Below are positions 17,616 through 26,480 of a stretch of 64,000 nt of DNA, piece by piece (within the stretch, counting starts at the first letter, position 1; each line of letters starts with the position of its first letter). This DNA is from Pseudomonadota bacterium. Its GTDB lineage: Bacteria > Pseudomonadota > Gammaproteobacteria > Steroidobacterales > Steroidobacteraceae. The stretch spans positions 124,001-188,000 of the forward strand of contig JAEYUC010000014.1 in assembly GCA_023433705.1 (NCBI GenBank), read 5' to 3'. The position numbers and the translations under genes were made by a program. A model generated the notes under the pieces. The model was not told the origin of the DNA, searched no databases, and saw nothing but the letters and a program-made list of their open reading frames with translations.

Positions 17616-17703
17616 CGTCTGCGGAATGTTCTCCTCCCCCCTCGTGAGACTTTTTGCTGGACGGACGCGTGCAGGAACGGAAGGGCCTGCACGCGTTTTT
17701 TTT
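17616..17703 (+). ncRNA. Candidate sigma-54-dependent small RNA
   Basis: The RNA is bounded by the predicted start about 12 nt after the -12 element and by the U-run of a strong terminator, giving about 88 nt. It contains a C-rich single-stranded-looking segment (CTCCTCCCCCC, 17631-17641) complementary to ribosome-binding sites. It also has five GGA triplets, two of them in the terminator loop, which is a feature of CsrA/RsmA-binding RNAs. No reading frame of note lies inside. Either direct mRNA pairing or CsrA titration would fit; neither is shown. The flanks 17433-17589 and 17704-17786 hold no gene. Confidence 0.6.
17665..17703 (+). terminator. Intrinsic terminator of the sigma-54 small RNA
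   Basis: ACGCGTGCAGG (17665-17675) pairs with CCTGCACGCGT (17686-17696), 11 bp with a 10-base loop, followed directly by eight T residues. It is 230 bp past the stop of the DUF11 gene, so it is better placed for the small RNA than for that gene. Confidence 0.85.
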
Positions 17704-17786
17704 GCCCGACCAGGGTGAGAACAGGCCTGCGGTTCAAACGGAGTCCGCTGACACCCGTTAAGGCGCGCGCATCCTAAAGTGCGCGC

Positions 17787-18263
17787 ATGCGTGCACTCGC
17801 CGTACTCATCGTCGCCGTCCTCGCCTCAGCCGTCGCGACCGGATCGAACTACCGCGACGTCCAGGCGGCCGTGAAGGACGATCGCATGCTCGAGGCGGCC
17901 GGCATCGCCCCGGCGAACGTCGCGGCGCGCAAGCAGTGCAAGGCGGCGATCGTCGAGACCGACGATCCACCGGAATTCTTCGATTGCGTATACGTGCAGA
18001 CCGAGCACGACCTGAACCTGTTCAGTCTCGAGGAAGGGTTCCTGATCTCCGAGCTGCAGCTCACGATGAACAACATCGACGGCGTGGCGCTGCAACACAT
18101 GGGCAAATACAGCCAGGTGCAGATCTTCGACGACAACCGCGTCGCGGCGCTGTTCATCCACGACAAGTCGTGGATCGATACCAGACAGACCGAGGCCGTC
18201 TATACGTGGCTGCTGGAGCACGGCGCGCGCAGCCGCGAGCCGGTGAAGTGGATAGGTCCGTGA
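17787..18263 (+). CDS. Hypothetical secreted protein
   Basis: 158 residues with a signal peptide (MRALAVLIVAVLASAVATG). The mature part is soluble and mixed alpha/beta, with two cysteines (KQCKAAIVETDD and FFDCVYVQTEH) that may form a disulfide in the periplasm. No family recognised. It converges with the next gene, with only three bases between the stop codons. Confidence 0.6.
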   Translation: MRALAVLIVAVLASAVATGSNYRDVQAAVKDDRMLEAAGIAPANVAARKQCKAAIVETDDPPEFFDCVYVQTEHDLNLFSLEEGFLISELQLTMNNIDGVALQHMGKYSQVQIFDDNRVAALFIHDKSWIDTRQTEAVYTWLLEHGARSREPVKWIGP

Positions 18264-18266
18264 CGT

Positions 18267-18674
18267 CTACAGATTGAGTCGATAGAAGACGACGTACTCG
18301 CCTTCGCCCGGATCGACCTCCAGGCACCAGCCGTTGTCCTTCTTGCTGCGATAGAGATTCGCGGCGATCCAGCCGACGAGCGGCGTGTTGCGCAGTCGCG
18401 GCGTGACGATGCGCGATCGCATGTCGGTGTTCTTCGGCCAGACGACGGGTTCGAGTCCGTCGACCAGGTCGAGGAACTGATGATTCTCGATGTTGCTAGG
18501 CCTGCGATTGCGCTTCTTCGCGAGCAGCGCGAGGTCGAGCTCGGCCGTGTGGGGAATTTCCAGCGGCGCCCGCGTTCCGACCGGGCGCTCGTGCGCGTCG
18601 TCGCCGGCGCGCGCCGCCGCGGCGACCACCAGGGAACAAAGCACGAACCCGAACAGGCGACCCCGCAGGATCAT
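18267..18674 (-). CDS. Hypothetical secreted protein
   Basis: 135 residues from the ATG at 18674, which has GAGG seven bases upstream; the longer frame to 18884 would mask the signal peptide. The signal peptide is LFGFVLCSLVVAAAARAG. The mature domain ends EVDPGEGEYVVFYRLNL and contains NTPLVGWIAANLYRSKKDNG. No known function. It is divergent from the alanine symporter gene. Confidence 0.6.
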   Translation of the reverse strand: MILRGRLFGFVLCSLVVAAAARAGDDAHERPVGTRAPLEIPHTAELDLALLAKKRNRRPSNIENHQFLDLVDGLEPVVWPKNTDMRSRIVTPRLRNTPLVGWIAANLYRSKKDNGWCLEVDPGEGEYVVFYRLNL

Positions 18675-18804
18675 CGTACGACCTCGTTCAACTTCCACCC
18701 GCGAACAGGTTGGAACGCCCGCGGCGCGTTCGCAATAGGTGGAACGAGGTAATCGCGAAGAACCGCGTTCCGGGCGCGAATAATCCCCATTGCGGTGCGA
18801 TGGG

Positions 18805-20256
18805 ATGAACCATAATCCGCCCGGAATGAATCTCGACCAGACCATAAATTCATGGTTGGCGCCCGTGGCCGACTGGCTCGGCAAGGTGATCTTCTACGCC
18901 GTACCGGTCGGCAACGAAGCGCAGATTCCGCTGATCCTCGCGTGGCTCGTCGCCGGCAGCATCGTCGCGACCATCTACTTCCGGTTCGTGAACCTGCGCG
19001 GCTTCGGACACGCGTTGCGCGTGTTGCGCGGAGAATTCTCGAGCCGCGACCATGCCGGAGAGACCACTCCGTTCCAGGCGTTCAGCGCGGCGGTATCGGG
19101 GACCATCGGTCTCGGCAACATCGCGGGCGTCGCATTCGCGGTGGCGGTGGGCGGACCGGGCGCCGCATTCTGGATGTGCGTCGCGGGTTTCCTCGGCATG
19201 AGCCTGAAATTCGCCGAGGTCGCGCTCGCCACGAAGTACCGCGTGATCCGCGCGGACGGCACGGTGACCGGCGGCGCGATGCACTACGTGCCGATCGCAT
19301 TGGGCCGCGTCGGCATGCCGAAGCTCGGCAAGTTCCTGGCGGCGTTCTTCTGCGTGGCGACGGTGGGTGCGTCGCTGACCGTGTTCCAGGTCAACCAGGC
19401 CTACTCGCAGTTCCGCGCGGTGACCGGCTTCGAACATGCGTTCGTGTTCGGTGTCGCGATCGCGGTGTGGATAGGCATCATCCTGTTCGGCGGCATGAAG
19501 CGCATCGCGAGCTGGACCGACAAGCTCGTGCCGCTGATGTGTGTGCTCTATTTCGTCGCCTGCCTCGTCGTGCTGGGCGCGAACGCCGAGCGTATTCCGC
19601 ATGGGTTGTACCGCATTCTCACCGAGGCGTTCTCGACGGACGCGGTGGCGGGCGGCGCGCTCGGCGCGTTGATCCAGGGATTCCGGCGCGCGGCGTTTTC
19701 CAACGAGGCCGGCATCGGCTCGGCGCCCATGGCGCACGCGACGGTGCGCACGAGCGAACCGATGTCGCAGGGTTTCGCGGCGCTGATCGAGCCGTTCCTC
19801 GACACGGTCGTCATGTGCCTGATCACCGCGCTGGTCATCGTCATCAGCGGCGCGCTCGAGACGAGCAGCGCGAAGGACATCGCGCTCGCGTCGGCCGCGT
19901 TCGGCACGGTCGTGTCGTGGTTTCCCGCGGTGCTTGCCCTGGCCGCGATCCTGTTCGCGCTCTCGACGGTCATCACCTGGGGCTACTACGGCGAGACCGC
20001 CTGGACCTGGTTGTTTGGCGAGACGCGCAACGCGCGTTATTCGTACCGGCTGTTCCTGTGCGTGATGTTGTCTTTGGCGACGACGCTCGACATCACGCAG
20101 GTGGTCAACATCGCGGACCCGCTCAATTTCTGCATGGCGATACCCAACCTGATCGCCGTCTACCTGTTCCTGCCGGAGTTGCGCGCCGATCTGGCAAGCT
20201 ACTGGCGTCGCGTGGTGCTCAAGAACGAGCCGGAGGAGAACGGTGCTGTCGCGTAA
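18805..20256 (+). CDS. Alanine/glycine:cation (Na+) symporter family protein
   Basis: About 483 residues with roughly 10-11 membrane helices. AGCS-family motifs are plain: PFQAFSAAVSGTIGLGNIAG, GAMHYVPIALG and AAFSNEAGIGSAPMAHA. The family takes up alanine or glycine with sodium at the inner membrane. The start is uncertain: ATG codons at 18805 and 18826 both lack a good ribosome-binding site. The 3' end overlaps the next gene by 14 nt, so the two are translationally linked. Confidence 0.85.
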   Translation: MNHNPPGMNLDQTINSWLAPVADWLGKVIFYAVPVGNEAQIPLILAWLVAGSIVATIYFRFVNLRGFGHALRVLRGEFSSRDHAGETTPFQAFSAAVSGTIGLGNIAGVAFAVAVGGPGAAFWMCVAGFLGMSLKFAEVALATKYRVIRADGTVTGGAMHYVPIALGRVGMPKLGKFLAAFFCVATVGASLTVFQVNQAYSQFRAVTGFEHAFVFGVAIAVWIGIILFGGMKRIASWTDKLVPLMCVLYFVACLVVLGANAERIPHGLYRILTEAFSTDAVAGGALGALIQGFRRAAFSNEAGIGSAPMAHATVRTSEPMSQGFAALIEPFLDTVVMCLITALVIVISGALETSSAKDIALASAAFGTVVSWFPAVLALAAILFALSTVITWGYYGETAWTWLFGETRNARYSYRLFLCVMLSLATTLDITQVVNIADPLNFCMAIPNLIAVYLFLPELRADLASYWRRVVLKNEPEENGAVA

Positions 20257-20920
20257 GGCTTACCTGTGGACGTTGTTCGGTGTGTATGCGGTGTGGTGGG
20301 TCGTGCTCGCGATCGATCCCTACGACCGCATGGACTGGATCCTCGAGAACGTGCTCGTCCTGCTCGCCCTCGGCCTGCTGATCGGCACGTACAAGGCGTT
20401 TCCGCTGTCGCGCATCTCGTACACGTGCATCTTCGTCTTCCTGATGCTGCACACGGTCGGCTCGCATTACACCTACGCGTTGGTGCCGTACCAGGAGTGG
20501 TTCCCGATCTTCGAGGGCGGGCGCAATCACTTCGACCGCCTGGTGCATTTCCTCTACGGCCTGCTGCTCGCGTATCCGATCCGCGAGATGTTCCTGCGCA
20601 TCGGCAACGTACGCGGCTTCTGGGGTTACTTCCTGCCGCTCGATCTCACGATGTCGACATCGATGCTCTACGAACTCATCGAGTGGGCCGCCGCGGAGCT
20701 CGTCGGCGGCGAGCTCGGCGCGGCCTACCTGGGCACGCAGGGCGACGTGTGGGACGCGCACAAGGACATGGCGCTCGCCTCGCTGGGCGCGCTGATCGCG
20801 ATGACCATCACCGCGCTCGTCAACCGGCACATGCAGCGCGACTTCGCGCGCGAGTGGGCCGAGAGCATCCGCGTGAAACGCCGCCAGCCCCTCGGCGAAG
20901 CCCCCGTGCCCGGCACATGA
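20243..20920 (+). CDS. DUF2238 / YjdF-like inner-membrane protein
   Basis: 225 residues with about six membrane helices. The block NHFDRLVHFLYGLLLAYPIR followed by YELIEWAAAELVGGELGAAY and GDVWDAHKDMALASLGAL is typical of DUF2238 (YjdF). Conserved His, Asp and Glu in the helices suggest a membrane enzyme or metal site, but the function is unknown. It starts inside the end of the symporter gene. Its last codons (VPGT) fall in a GTGCCCGGCAC palindrome. Confidence 0.8.
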   Translation: MLSRKAYLWTLFGVYAVWWVVLAIDPYDRMDWILENVLVLLALGLLIGTYKAFPLSRISYTCIFVFLMLHTVGSHYTYALVPYQEWFPIFEGGRNHFDRLVHFLYGLLLAYPIREMFLRIGNVRGFWGYFLPLDLTMSTSMLYELIEWAAAELVGGELGAAYLGTQGDVWDAHKDMALASLGALIAMTITALVNRHMQRDFAREWAESIRVKRRQPLGEAPVPGT

Positions 20921-20958
20921 GATTTACCGGGTTACGGTGCCTGGCGCCGCAACCCGGC
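20906..20958. repeat. REP-like palindromes after the DUF2238 gene
   Basis: GTGCCCGGCAC at 20906-20916 encodes the tail of the preceding protein. It is followed by CCGGGTTACGG (20927-20937) pairing with CCGCAACCCGG (20947-20957). The second hairpin is nearly identical in stem and loop to the one at 10675-10715, 10 kb away. Confidence 0.65.
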
Positions 20959-20963
20959 AAGAG

Positions 20964-23900
20964 TCATTTGAGGGCGGCGAGGCGCGACTGGCTCAGCGAG
21001 TAGACGCTGCTCGCGAGCACCAAGCCCTTCTTTGGCTTCCGCACCTGGCGGTAGTAGTCGCGCGCGGAGTCGAGATCGCCGTACGCCTCGGCGACGAGGC
21101 CGAAGCCGTACCACGCGGCGTCATCGGGCGCGCCCGATGCATCCATTCCTTTCAGCAGCAGGTCGCGTGCTTCGCGCGGCCGGCCGGTGGCTGCGTATAC
21201 ACAAGCCAGGGTGTGCGCGATCGCGTAACTGCGTCCCTGCGTTTCGTCGTACGCCATGCGCGCGGCGTCCACGGCCTGTTCGGACACCGGCATGGTAAGC
21301 AGCGATGTCCATGCGTACTGGTTGTAGTCGGACGCACTGGCGCGGCCGCTGTCGATGAGCGGCTGGATGATCGGCGCGATCTCGGCGTACCGGCCCAACG
21401 CCTCGGCGCGATGTACGAGCATCTCGCGCGCGATGGAATCGTCCGGCAGCCGCGCGAGCCGCTGGCGCGACGCGTCCGTCACGACGTCCCACTCGCCGCG
21501 CCGGATGCGCGCCCATTGCTGGTAGCGGAACGCGAGCGCCGATGACGGCACCGCGGCGGAGAGTCGCTCGCCGGCCTCGGCGAGGCCCTTCCAGTCGCCG
21601 CGTTCCAGGTAGGCCTTGGCGAGCGCGAGATCGAGACTGAGCTTCGCCGTCGGTTCGGTCGCGGTGGATCGCGCGGTCAGGAGCAAGGGCAAGGCCTGTT
21701 CCGCGAGCAGGCAATCCGCCAGCAACATGGCGGTCGCCGCGCGCGCCTCGTCGATGCCCGCCGCCGCGCCGATGGTCCAGGCACGCGCGAAGGCCGGCCC
21801 TTCGAGCGGATCCTCCGAACTACCCGGACGCAGGTCGAGCCGCGCCCAGTCGAGCCAGCGCCGCGCGCCGGCGAGGTCGTTCGCCTCGATGCGTTCGAGC
21901 GCGAGCAACGCGACCGGCCCGACGAGTGGCGCGACGGTGAGGATCCGGTACTGGCCGTCCTCGAACACGACGTAGAAAGTCTGCGTCTCGCCGCCCGAGC
22001 GCAGCTGCACGCGATAACCTCCCGCGTCGTCGCCGTCGACGTTGATTCGCGCGTTACTGAAAAGCAGGTCCGCGCCCACGGCGCGCGGCAGTTCCTGGCG
22101 CGCGAGTCCCGCGAGCAGTGCGCGTTGGGCACGTTCGAACACGGGCAGTCCGTCGAGCGCGGCCGATCGCCGGCTGAGCAGCGTCTTCAGCCGATCTTCG
22201 CCGCCGTCTTCCGCGAGCATCTCCGCGAACGAGCGCAGCACCACGCCCCTTGGTTCCGTGGAAGAAATCGATGCGACGTCGATGCGCTGCGTCTTGCGCA
22301 GCGACGCGATCCTCTGCGTGGTGGCCGCGGTGGTGGTTTGGCCGCGCGCGCCGGCCTCGATGAGATCCGCCGCCGCGGAATATTCGCGCAGCCGCGTGAG
22401 GAAGTTGCCCGCACTCGTCAGCGCGGCGCGACGGTCGGATTCGCTGTTGAGCAGCGCGCGCGACATCTCGATCGCGCGCGTGCCACCATGCTCCGCGGCG
22501 ATGGTCGCGAGGATGAGGGCGCGTTGCGTGACGCTCGGCGAGCGCGGCCGCAGCGCCTCGCGCAGCTCGTCGAAGCGGCGCGAATAGAGCAGTGCATAGA
22601 AGAGATTGCTCGCGTAGTCGTCGTCCGCGGCATCTTCTCCGGTGAGCAGCTTCGCTCGCGCCTGGTACACGTCCACGGCCGCGGCGAGATCGGAACGCTC
22701 GGCGTAACGCACGCCGCTCGCGTCGTGCTCGAGCAGCACCGCGTAGTCCGCAAGGATGTCGGTGTCGTCGGGTGCGAGCGCGCGAGCCTTGCGGTACGCG
22801 GTGAGCGCGCCGGCGCGATCGAAGCCCGCGCCGAAGCGGCGGCCCACCGCGTCGTGTTGCAGCATCCAGCCCAGCGTCTTCCAGGCGAGCGAGGAATCCG
22901 GCTCGAGTTGCGTGGCGATGCGTGCCTCGCGCTGCGCACGGGCGCCGAGGCCGGCGTCGAGCAGCGCCGAAGCGTTGCGCAGCCGGTGCACCGCCTTGCG
23001 CGGATGTTTCGCGGCCAGCGCGTCATTGGCCGCGAGCGCGCCCTTGAAATCGCCTTCGGCGCGCAGCGCGACGCCCACCTGGTCGAAGGAGATCAGGTGC
23101 GTCTCGGCGGAATTGAGCTCGCGCAGCGCCGCCACCAGCGCGTTGGCCTCGCCCATCGAATAACGACCCTTGACGGTATCGAAGCGCCAGGTGGCCAGCA
23201 CCATGCCGGCGGCCGTCACCTCGAACTGCGACGTCAGCCGCGCCGGGCCCATCTTCACGACCGCGTTCGCGGGCAGCGGACGCGGCTGAAAGCCGGGTGG
23301 CGGCTGGATGCGATAGCGCCACTCGGTGACGAACGGCTCGAACACCAGGTCGGCGGTTCGTTTGCCCGATTCCTCGTCCGAATCGAGCTCGAGCCGCTTG
23401 TCGAAATATTCCGGCAGCCGCGCGGTGAGATTCGAGACCCGCACGCCCACCGCGGAAGCCTCCAGATCCGTGTAACCGCTCGGCGCATCCTTCATCTCGA
23501 GCCGCATCGAATAAGGCTTCGAGAAATCCGTGCTGGCCGTGTGCGCGAAGCTCACGAGCGACTTGGCCCGGTACGCCTGGCGCGCGTAATTCTCCAGATC
23601 GTCGCGACGCTCCTTCGTGTCCGCGCCCGCGTACCAGTTCCGGTATTCGTTCTCGATGGTGCCGTGAGTCTCGGTGGTCTCGACCACGCGCGCGGGGCCG
23701 TATTCGGACAGGAAGAACTCGCGTGTCTCGAGCTGGCGGTTGTCGGCGGAGCGCATCGCGGGCGTGCGCGTCAGCGACTTCTCGCCGGGGCGCACGATCA
23801 GCGCGAGCCGGTCGGCGGCCGCCGCGGGCAGCGTGCCCACGCGCGCGTACTCGGCGGTGGCGTCTATCCACAGGTCCGAGCCCGCCTCGCCGGCGCCGGG

Positions 23901-25127
23901 TAGATAGACGATCGCATGATTGAACATGCCGAGGCCCGGCAGGTCGGGGGACACGTCCTGGTCGTCGCCCGCCGCGAGCAGCGCGAGGTATGCCTCGATG
24001 CCCGACGCGCGCAACGCGGCGATCAGCAGCGTCGCCTTGTCCTTGCAGTCGCCGAACTTGCGGCGCAGGGTTTCCGCCGGGAACTCCGGGATCAGTCGCG
24101 CGGCGCCGAATTCGACGCCCGTGTAACGCACCTCGCGATGCAGGCGTTCGACCACCCTCGCGATGTATTCGCGCGTCGGCGAGTTCGGCAGTTCGGCGGT
24201 GAGCTTCGCGCCGATCGCGGCGCCGGCCTTGCCGCTGCCCACCGCGCCGCCGCGCACCGGCGCGCGCAGACCCGCGATCAGCGGACGTGCGTCGTCCGTA
24301 CGAATGCGTGCTTCGGTCGCCGCTCGATACGTCTCCGCCACCGCTTCCCAGGATTCGGCCGACGAGAATTCGACGTTCGGCCAGGCCGGCGTCTCCGGCG
24401 GAAGGTTCGTCTCGAGCGCGCGGATCGGCTCGAGTTCGCCGAGCTCGTAGGTCCAGCGCACGCGGCCGTCCTGGCGCGTCTCGGTCGCCTGTGCGTTCGG
24501 CAACAGGCTCGTGAGCCGGCGCAATGGCAGGCCCTCGGGCGCGTCGATCACGACGCGAGTGCGGAGTACGGGCACTCGGCGGCCGACGTATTCGCGGAAC
24601 GCCGAGCCCGCGGCGAAAAACGGCTGTTCGTCGCGCACCACGATCTGCTCTTCGACCACCGCGCCGACTTCGACCGCCGGCAGCGGGCCCTCGTAGATGT
24701 GGTCGTCGTCGTAGACCTGGCTGTCGCCGCTGCGCGTGCCGGAGTCCTTGAGCAGCTTCGGATCGAGCTGATGCTCGCGTCCGTTCGCGCTGATCACCCG
24801 CGCGCGAATGGTCGGGCGAGCCTGGTGCCAGGGCTGCCAGCGCGCGCTGCTCGCCGCCCAGCGGGTCACTCCATCGGGCGAATCGACGCGATACACGAGG
24901 TGATTCGTGCGCGTGAGCCGGTGCTGCGCGTCGAATACGAAGCGGCGCTCGTCGAGCAGTACGACCACGTCGGTCGCATGCTCGCGTTTGACCGCGCTCG
25001 CGGCCTGCAACAATTGCGTGGCGGGCGTCGAGAAGGCGGGTGCATCCCAGGCTTCGCGGGCGGCCGCGACGCCGATCAGGGAGAGGAGGAATAGCGAGGA
25101 GAAGAGCGAGCGGTGCGGGAGCTTCAT
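20964..25127 (-). CDS. Giant secreted DUF3857 / transglutaminase-like / TPR protein
   Basis: 1387 residues. The signal peptide is LFSSLFLLSLIGVAAA. An N-terminal DUF3857 beta-domain is followed by a transglutaminase-like domain with an intact catalytic triad: Cys361 in FGDCKDKATLLIAALR, His404 in MFNHAIVYLP and Asp422 in LWIDATAEY. The second half, from about residue 700, is made of alpha-helical TPR-like repeats (ANDALAAKHPRKAVHRLRNA; RGDWKGLAEAGERLSAAVPS). It probably sits in the periplasm as a peptide-crosslinking or cleaving enzyme with a large interaction scaffold; the substrate is unknown. It is a single-gene unit, with an A+T-richer upstream region shared with the divergent MazG-like gene. 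Confidence 0.85.
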   Translation of the reverse strand: MKLPHRSLFSSLFLLSLIGVAAAREAWDAPAFSTPATQLLQAASAVKREHATDVVVLLDERRFVFDAQHRLTRTNHLVYRVDSPDGVTRWAASSARWQPWHQARPTIRARVISANGREHQLDPKLLKDSGTRSGDSQVYDDDHIYEGPLPAVEVGAVVEEQIVVRDEQPFFAAGSAFREYVGRRVPVLRTRVVIDAPEGLPLRRLTSLLPNAQATETRQDGRVRWTYELGELEPIRALETNLPPETPAWPNVEFSSAESWEAVAETYRAATEARIRTDDARPLIAGLRAPVRGGAVGSGKAGAAIGAKLTAELPNSPTREYIARVVERLHREVRYTGVEFGAARLIPEFPAETLRRKFGDCKDKATLLIAALRASGIEAYLALLAAGDDQDVSPDLPGLGMFNHAIVYLPGAGEAGSDLWIDATAEYARVGTLPAAAADRLALIVRPGEKSLTRTPAMRSADNRQLETREFFLSEYGPARVVETTETHGTIENEYRNWYAGADTKERRDDLENYARQAYRAKSLVSFAHTASTDFSKPYSMRLEMKDAPSGYTDLEASAVGVRVSNLTARLPEYFDKRLELDSDEESGKRTADLVFEPFVTEWRYRIQPPPGFQPRPLPANAVVKMGPARLTSQFEVTAAGMVLATWRFDTVKGRYSMGEANALVAALRELNSAETHLISFDQVGVALRAEGDFKGALAANDALAAKHPRKAVHRLRNASALLDAGLGARAQREARIATQLEPDSSLAWKTLGWMLQHDAVGRRFGAGFDRAGALTAYRKARALAPDDTDILADYAVLLEHDASGVRYAERSDLAAAVDVYQARAKLLTGEDAADDDYASNLFYALLYSRRFDELREALRPRSPSVTQRALILATIAAEHGGTRAIEMSRALLNSESDRRAALTSAGNFLTRLREYSAAADLIEAGARGQTTTAATTQRIASLRKTQRIDVASISSTEPRGVVLRSFAEMLAEDGGEDRLKTLLSRRSAALDGLPVFERAQRALLAGLARQELPRAVGADLLFSNARINVDGDDAGGYRVQLRSGGETQTFYVVFEDGQYRILTVAPLVGPVALLALERIEANDLAGARRWLDWARLDLRPGSSEDPLEGPAFARAWTIGAAAGIDEARAATAMLLADCLLAEQALPLLLTARSTATEPTAKLSLDLALAKAYLERGDWKGLAEAGERLSAAVPSSALAFRYQQWARIRRGEWDVVTDASRQRLARLPDDSIAREMLVHRAEALGRYAEIAPIIQPLIDSGRASASDYNQYAWTSLLTMPVSEQAVDAARMAYDETQGRSYAIAHTLACVYAATGRPREARDLLLKGMDASGAPDDAAWYGFGLVAEAYGDLDSARDYYRQVRKPKKGLVLASSVYSLSQSRLAALK

Positions 25128-25200
25128 TTAACCGAGAATATCGAGAGCTCTCGCGCACAAATCGCGACCAGATCACGCCTTGGTGTAGTCTCGGCGCCGC

Positions 25201-25560
25201 ATGAGCACAAACCCTCACGGACTCACCCAGCTGCGCGATGCGCTGCGGGAATTCGCCGCGGAACGCGACTGGGACCAGTTCCACAGCCCCAAGAACCTGG
25301 CCTCGGCGCTCGCCGTCGAGGCGGCCGAATTGCTCGAGCGCTTCCAGTGGCTCAGCGAGGACCAGTCGCGGACGTTGCCGCCCGCCGAGCTCGAGAAAGT
25401 GCGCGACGAGATGGCGGACGTGCTGAACTACCTCGTGCGGCTCGCGGACAAGCTCGACGTGAACCTCATGGACGCCGCGCGCGACAAGATCCGCAAGAAC
25501 GCGCTCAAGTATCCCGCGGAAAAGGCCCGCGGCAGCATCAAGAAATACTCCGAGCTCTGA
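25201..25560 (+). CDS. MazG-like nucleotide pyrophosphohydrolase
   Basis: 119 residues, the usual size of single-domain MazG/RS21-C6 (dCTPase-like) enzymes. The metal-binding pattern is present: EAAELLERFQW in one helix and EMADVLNYLVRLADKLD in the next, with a final DKIRKNALKYP helix. It would hydrolyse non-canonical or excess dNTPs to dNMPs in the cytoplasm. It lies 16 nt before the NYN-domain gene and is likely co-transcribed with it. Confidence 0.85.
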   Translation: MSTNPHGLTQLRDALREFAAERDWDQFHSPKNLASALAVEAAELLERFQWLSEDQSRTLPPAELEKVRDEMADVLNYLVRLADKLDVNLMDAARDKIRKNALKYPAEKARGSIKKYSEL

Positions 25561-25576
25561 GCCGGCATCCGTCGCG

Positions 25577-26281
25577 ATGAGCACTAACTACGTCCTGGTC
25601 GACTTCGAGAACGTGCAGCCCGACAGCCTCGCGGCGCTCGCGGGCGGCTCGTTCCGCGTGCTGGTGTTCATCGGCGCGGCGCAGGCGAGGGGACGCATTT
25701 CCTTCGAGCTGTCGCATTCCATCCAGATGCTGGGCACGAACGCGGAATACGTGCCGATCGCGCGCAGCGGCCCCAATGCGATGGACATGCACATCGCGTA
25801 TTACATGGGCAAGCTGCTCGAGCGGGAGCCGGGTGCGCAGGTCCACGTCGTCTCGCGCGACACGGATTTCGATCCGCTGCTCGAGTTCCTGGCCGCGCGC
25901 GGTTTCAGGGTGCGGCGCGTGAAGTCGATCGCCGAAATCGCGAAGAGCGAGAGCGGGAAGAAGAAAGCGCCGAAAGCAGCGACGCCCGCTGCCACCAGAG
26001 CCACGCCCGCGCCGAAGCCGCAGGCAGCGAAGCCGCGTCCGCCCAGACAGCAATCGCAGGCGCATCCACCCCGGCCGCAGCCCGCCAGATCGCAGGCGTC
26101 GAAGCCGGCGGCGACACCGGCCGTGGCCTACGACAAGCTCGACGCGGTAGTCAAGCAGTTGCGCTCGATGAGCGGCAAACCCGCGAATCGCAGGAAGCTG
26201 GCGAGGCCATCACCGCGTACCTGCGTCACCATGGTGGCGCTCCCGAGCCGAAAGTCGTGGAGCAATACATCGACGAGCTGA
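25577..26281 (+). CDS. NYN/LabA-like domain protein with frameshifted C-terminus
   Basis: 234 residues as read. The N-terminus (STNYVLVDFENVQPDSLAAL; SRDTDFDPLLEFLAARGFRV) is an NYN (PIN-like) nuclease domain with its acidic residues, followed by a Pro/Ala/Lys/Gln linker. After about residue 205 the frame degenerates to RPSPRTCVTMVALPS. The +1 frame instead continues sensibly as EAITAYLRHHGG, EPKVVEQYIDELIRRKVV, TGTKLNYTLG and stops at 26337. This looks like a small winged-helix/OST-HTH-like domain. The loss of one base near 26190 (CTGGCGAGG, probably once CTGGGCGAGG) explains it. It is either a sequencing error or a recent mutation; the intended gene is 25577-26337. Confidence 0.75.
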   Translation: MSTNYVLVDFENVQPDSLAALAGGSFRVLVFIGAAQARGRISFELSHSIQMLGTNAEYVPIARSGPNAMDMHIAYYMGKLLEREPGAQVHVVSRDTDFDPLLEFLAARGFRVRRVKSIAEIAKSESGKKKAPKAATPAATRATPAPKPQAAKPRPPRQQSQAHPPRPQPARSQASKPAATPAVAYDKLDAVVKQLRSMSGKPANRRKLARPSPRTCVTMVALPSRKSWSNTSTS

Positions 26282-26480
26282 TCCGTCGCAAAGTCGTGAC
26301 AATGACCGGGACAAAACTGAACTACACGCTGGGTTGAGCGGTCAGACTGCCCGTCGCAGCGTGCAGGAGGGGCAGCCGACATGCCGGTTTTCGCATGGCA
26401 ACGATAACCTCTCCGCGCACCGCGCGTGGCCGCGCCACTCTTGACATTCGCCTAACTAACATAGCAACAGAGGGTCTTTC

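Noticed and set aside
23023..25584. 853-codon frame overlapping the DUF3857 gene
   Set aside because: It is out of frame with the clear transglutaminase domain and crosses the MazG-like gene.
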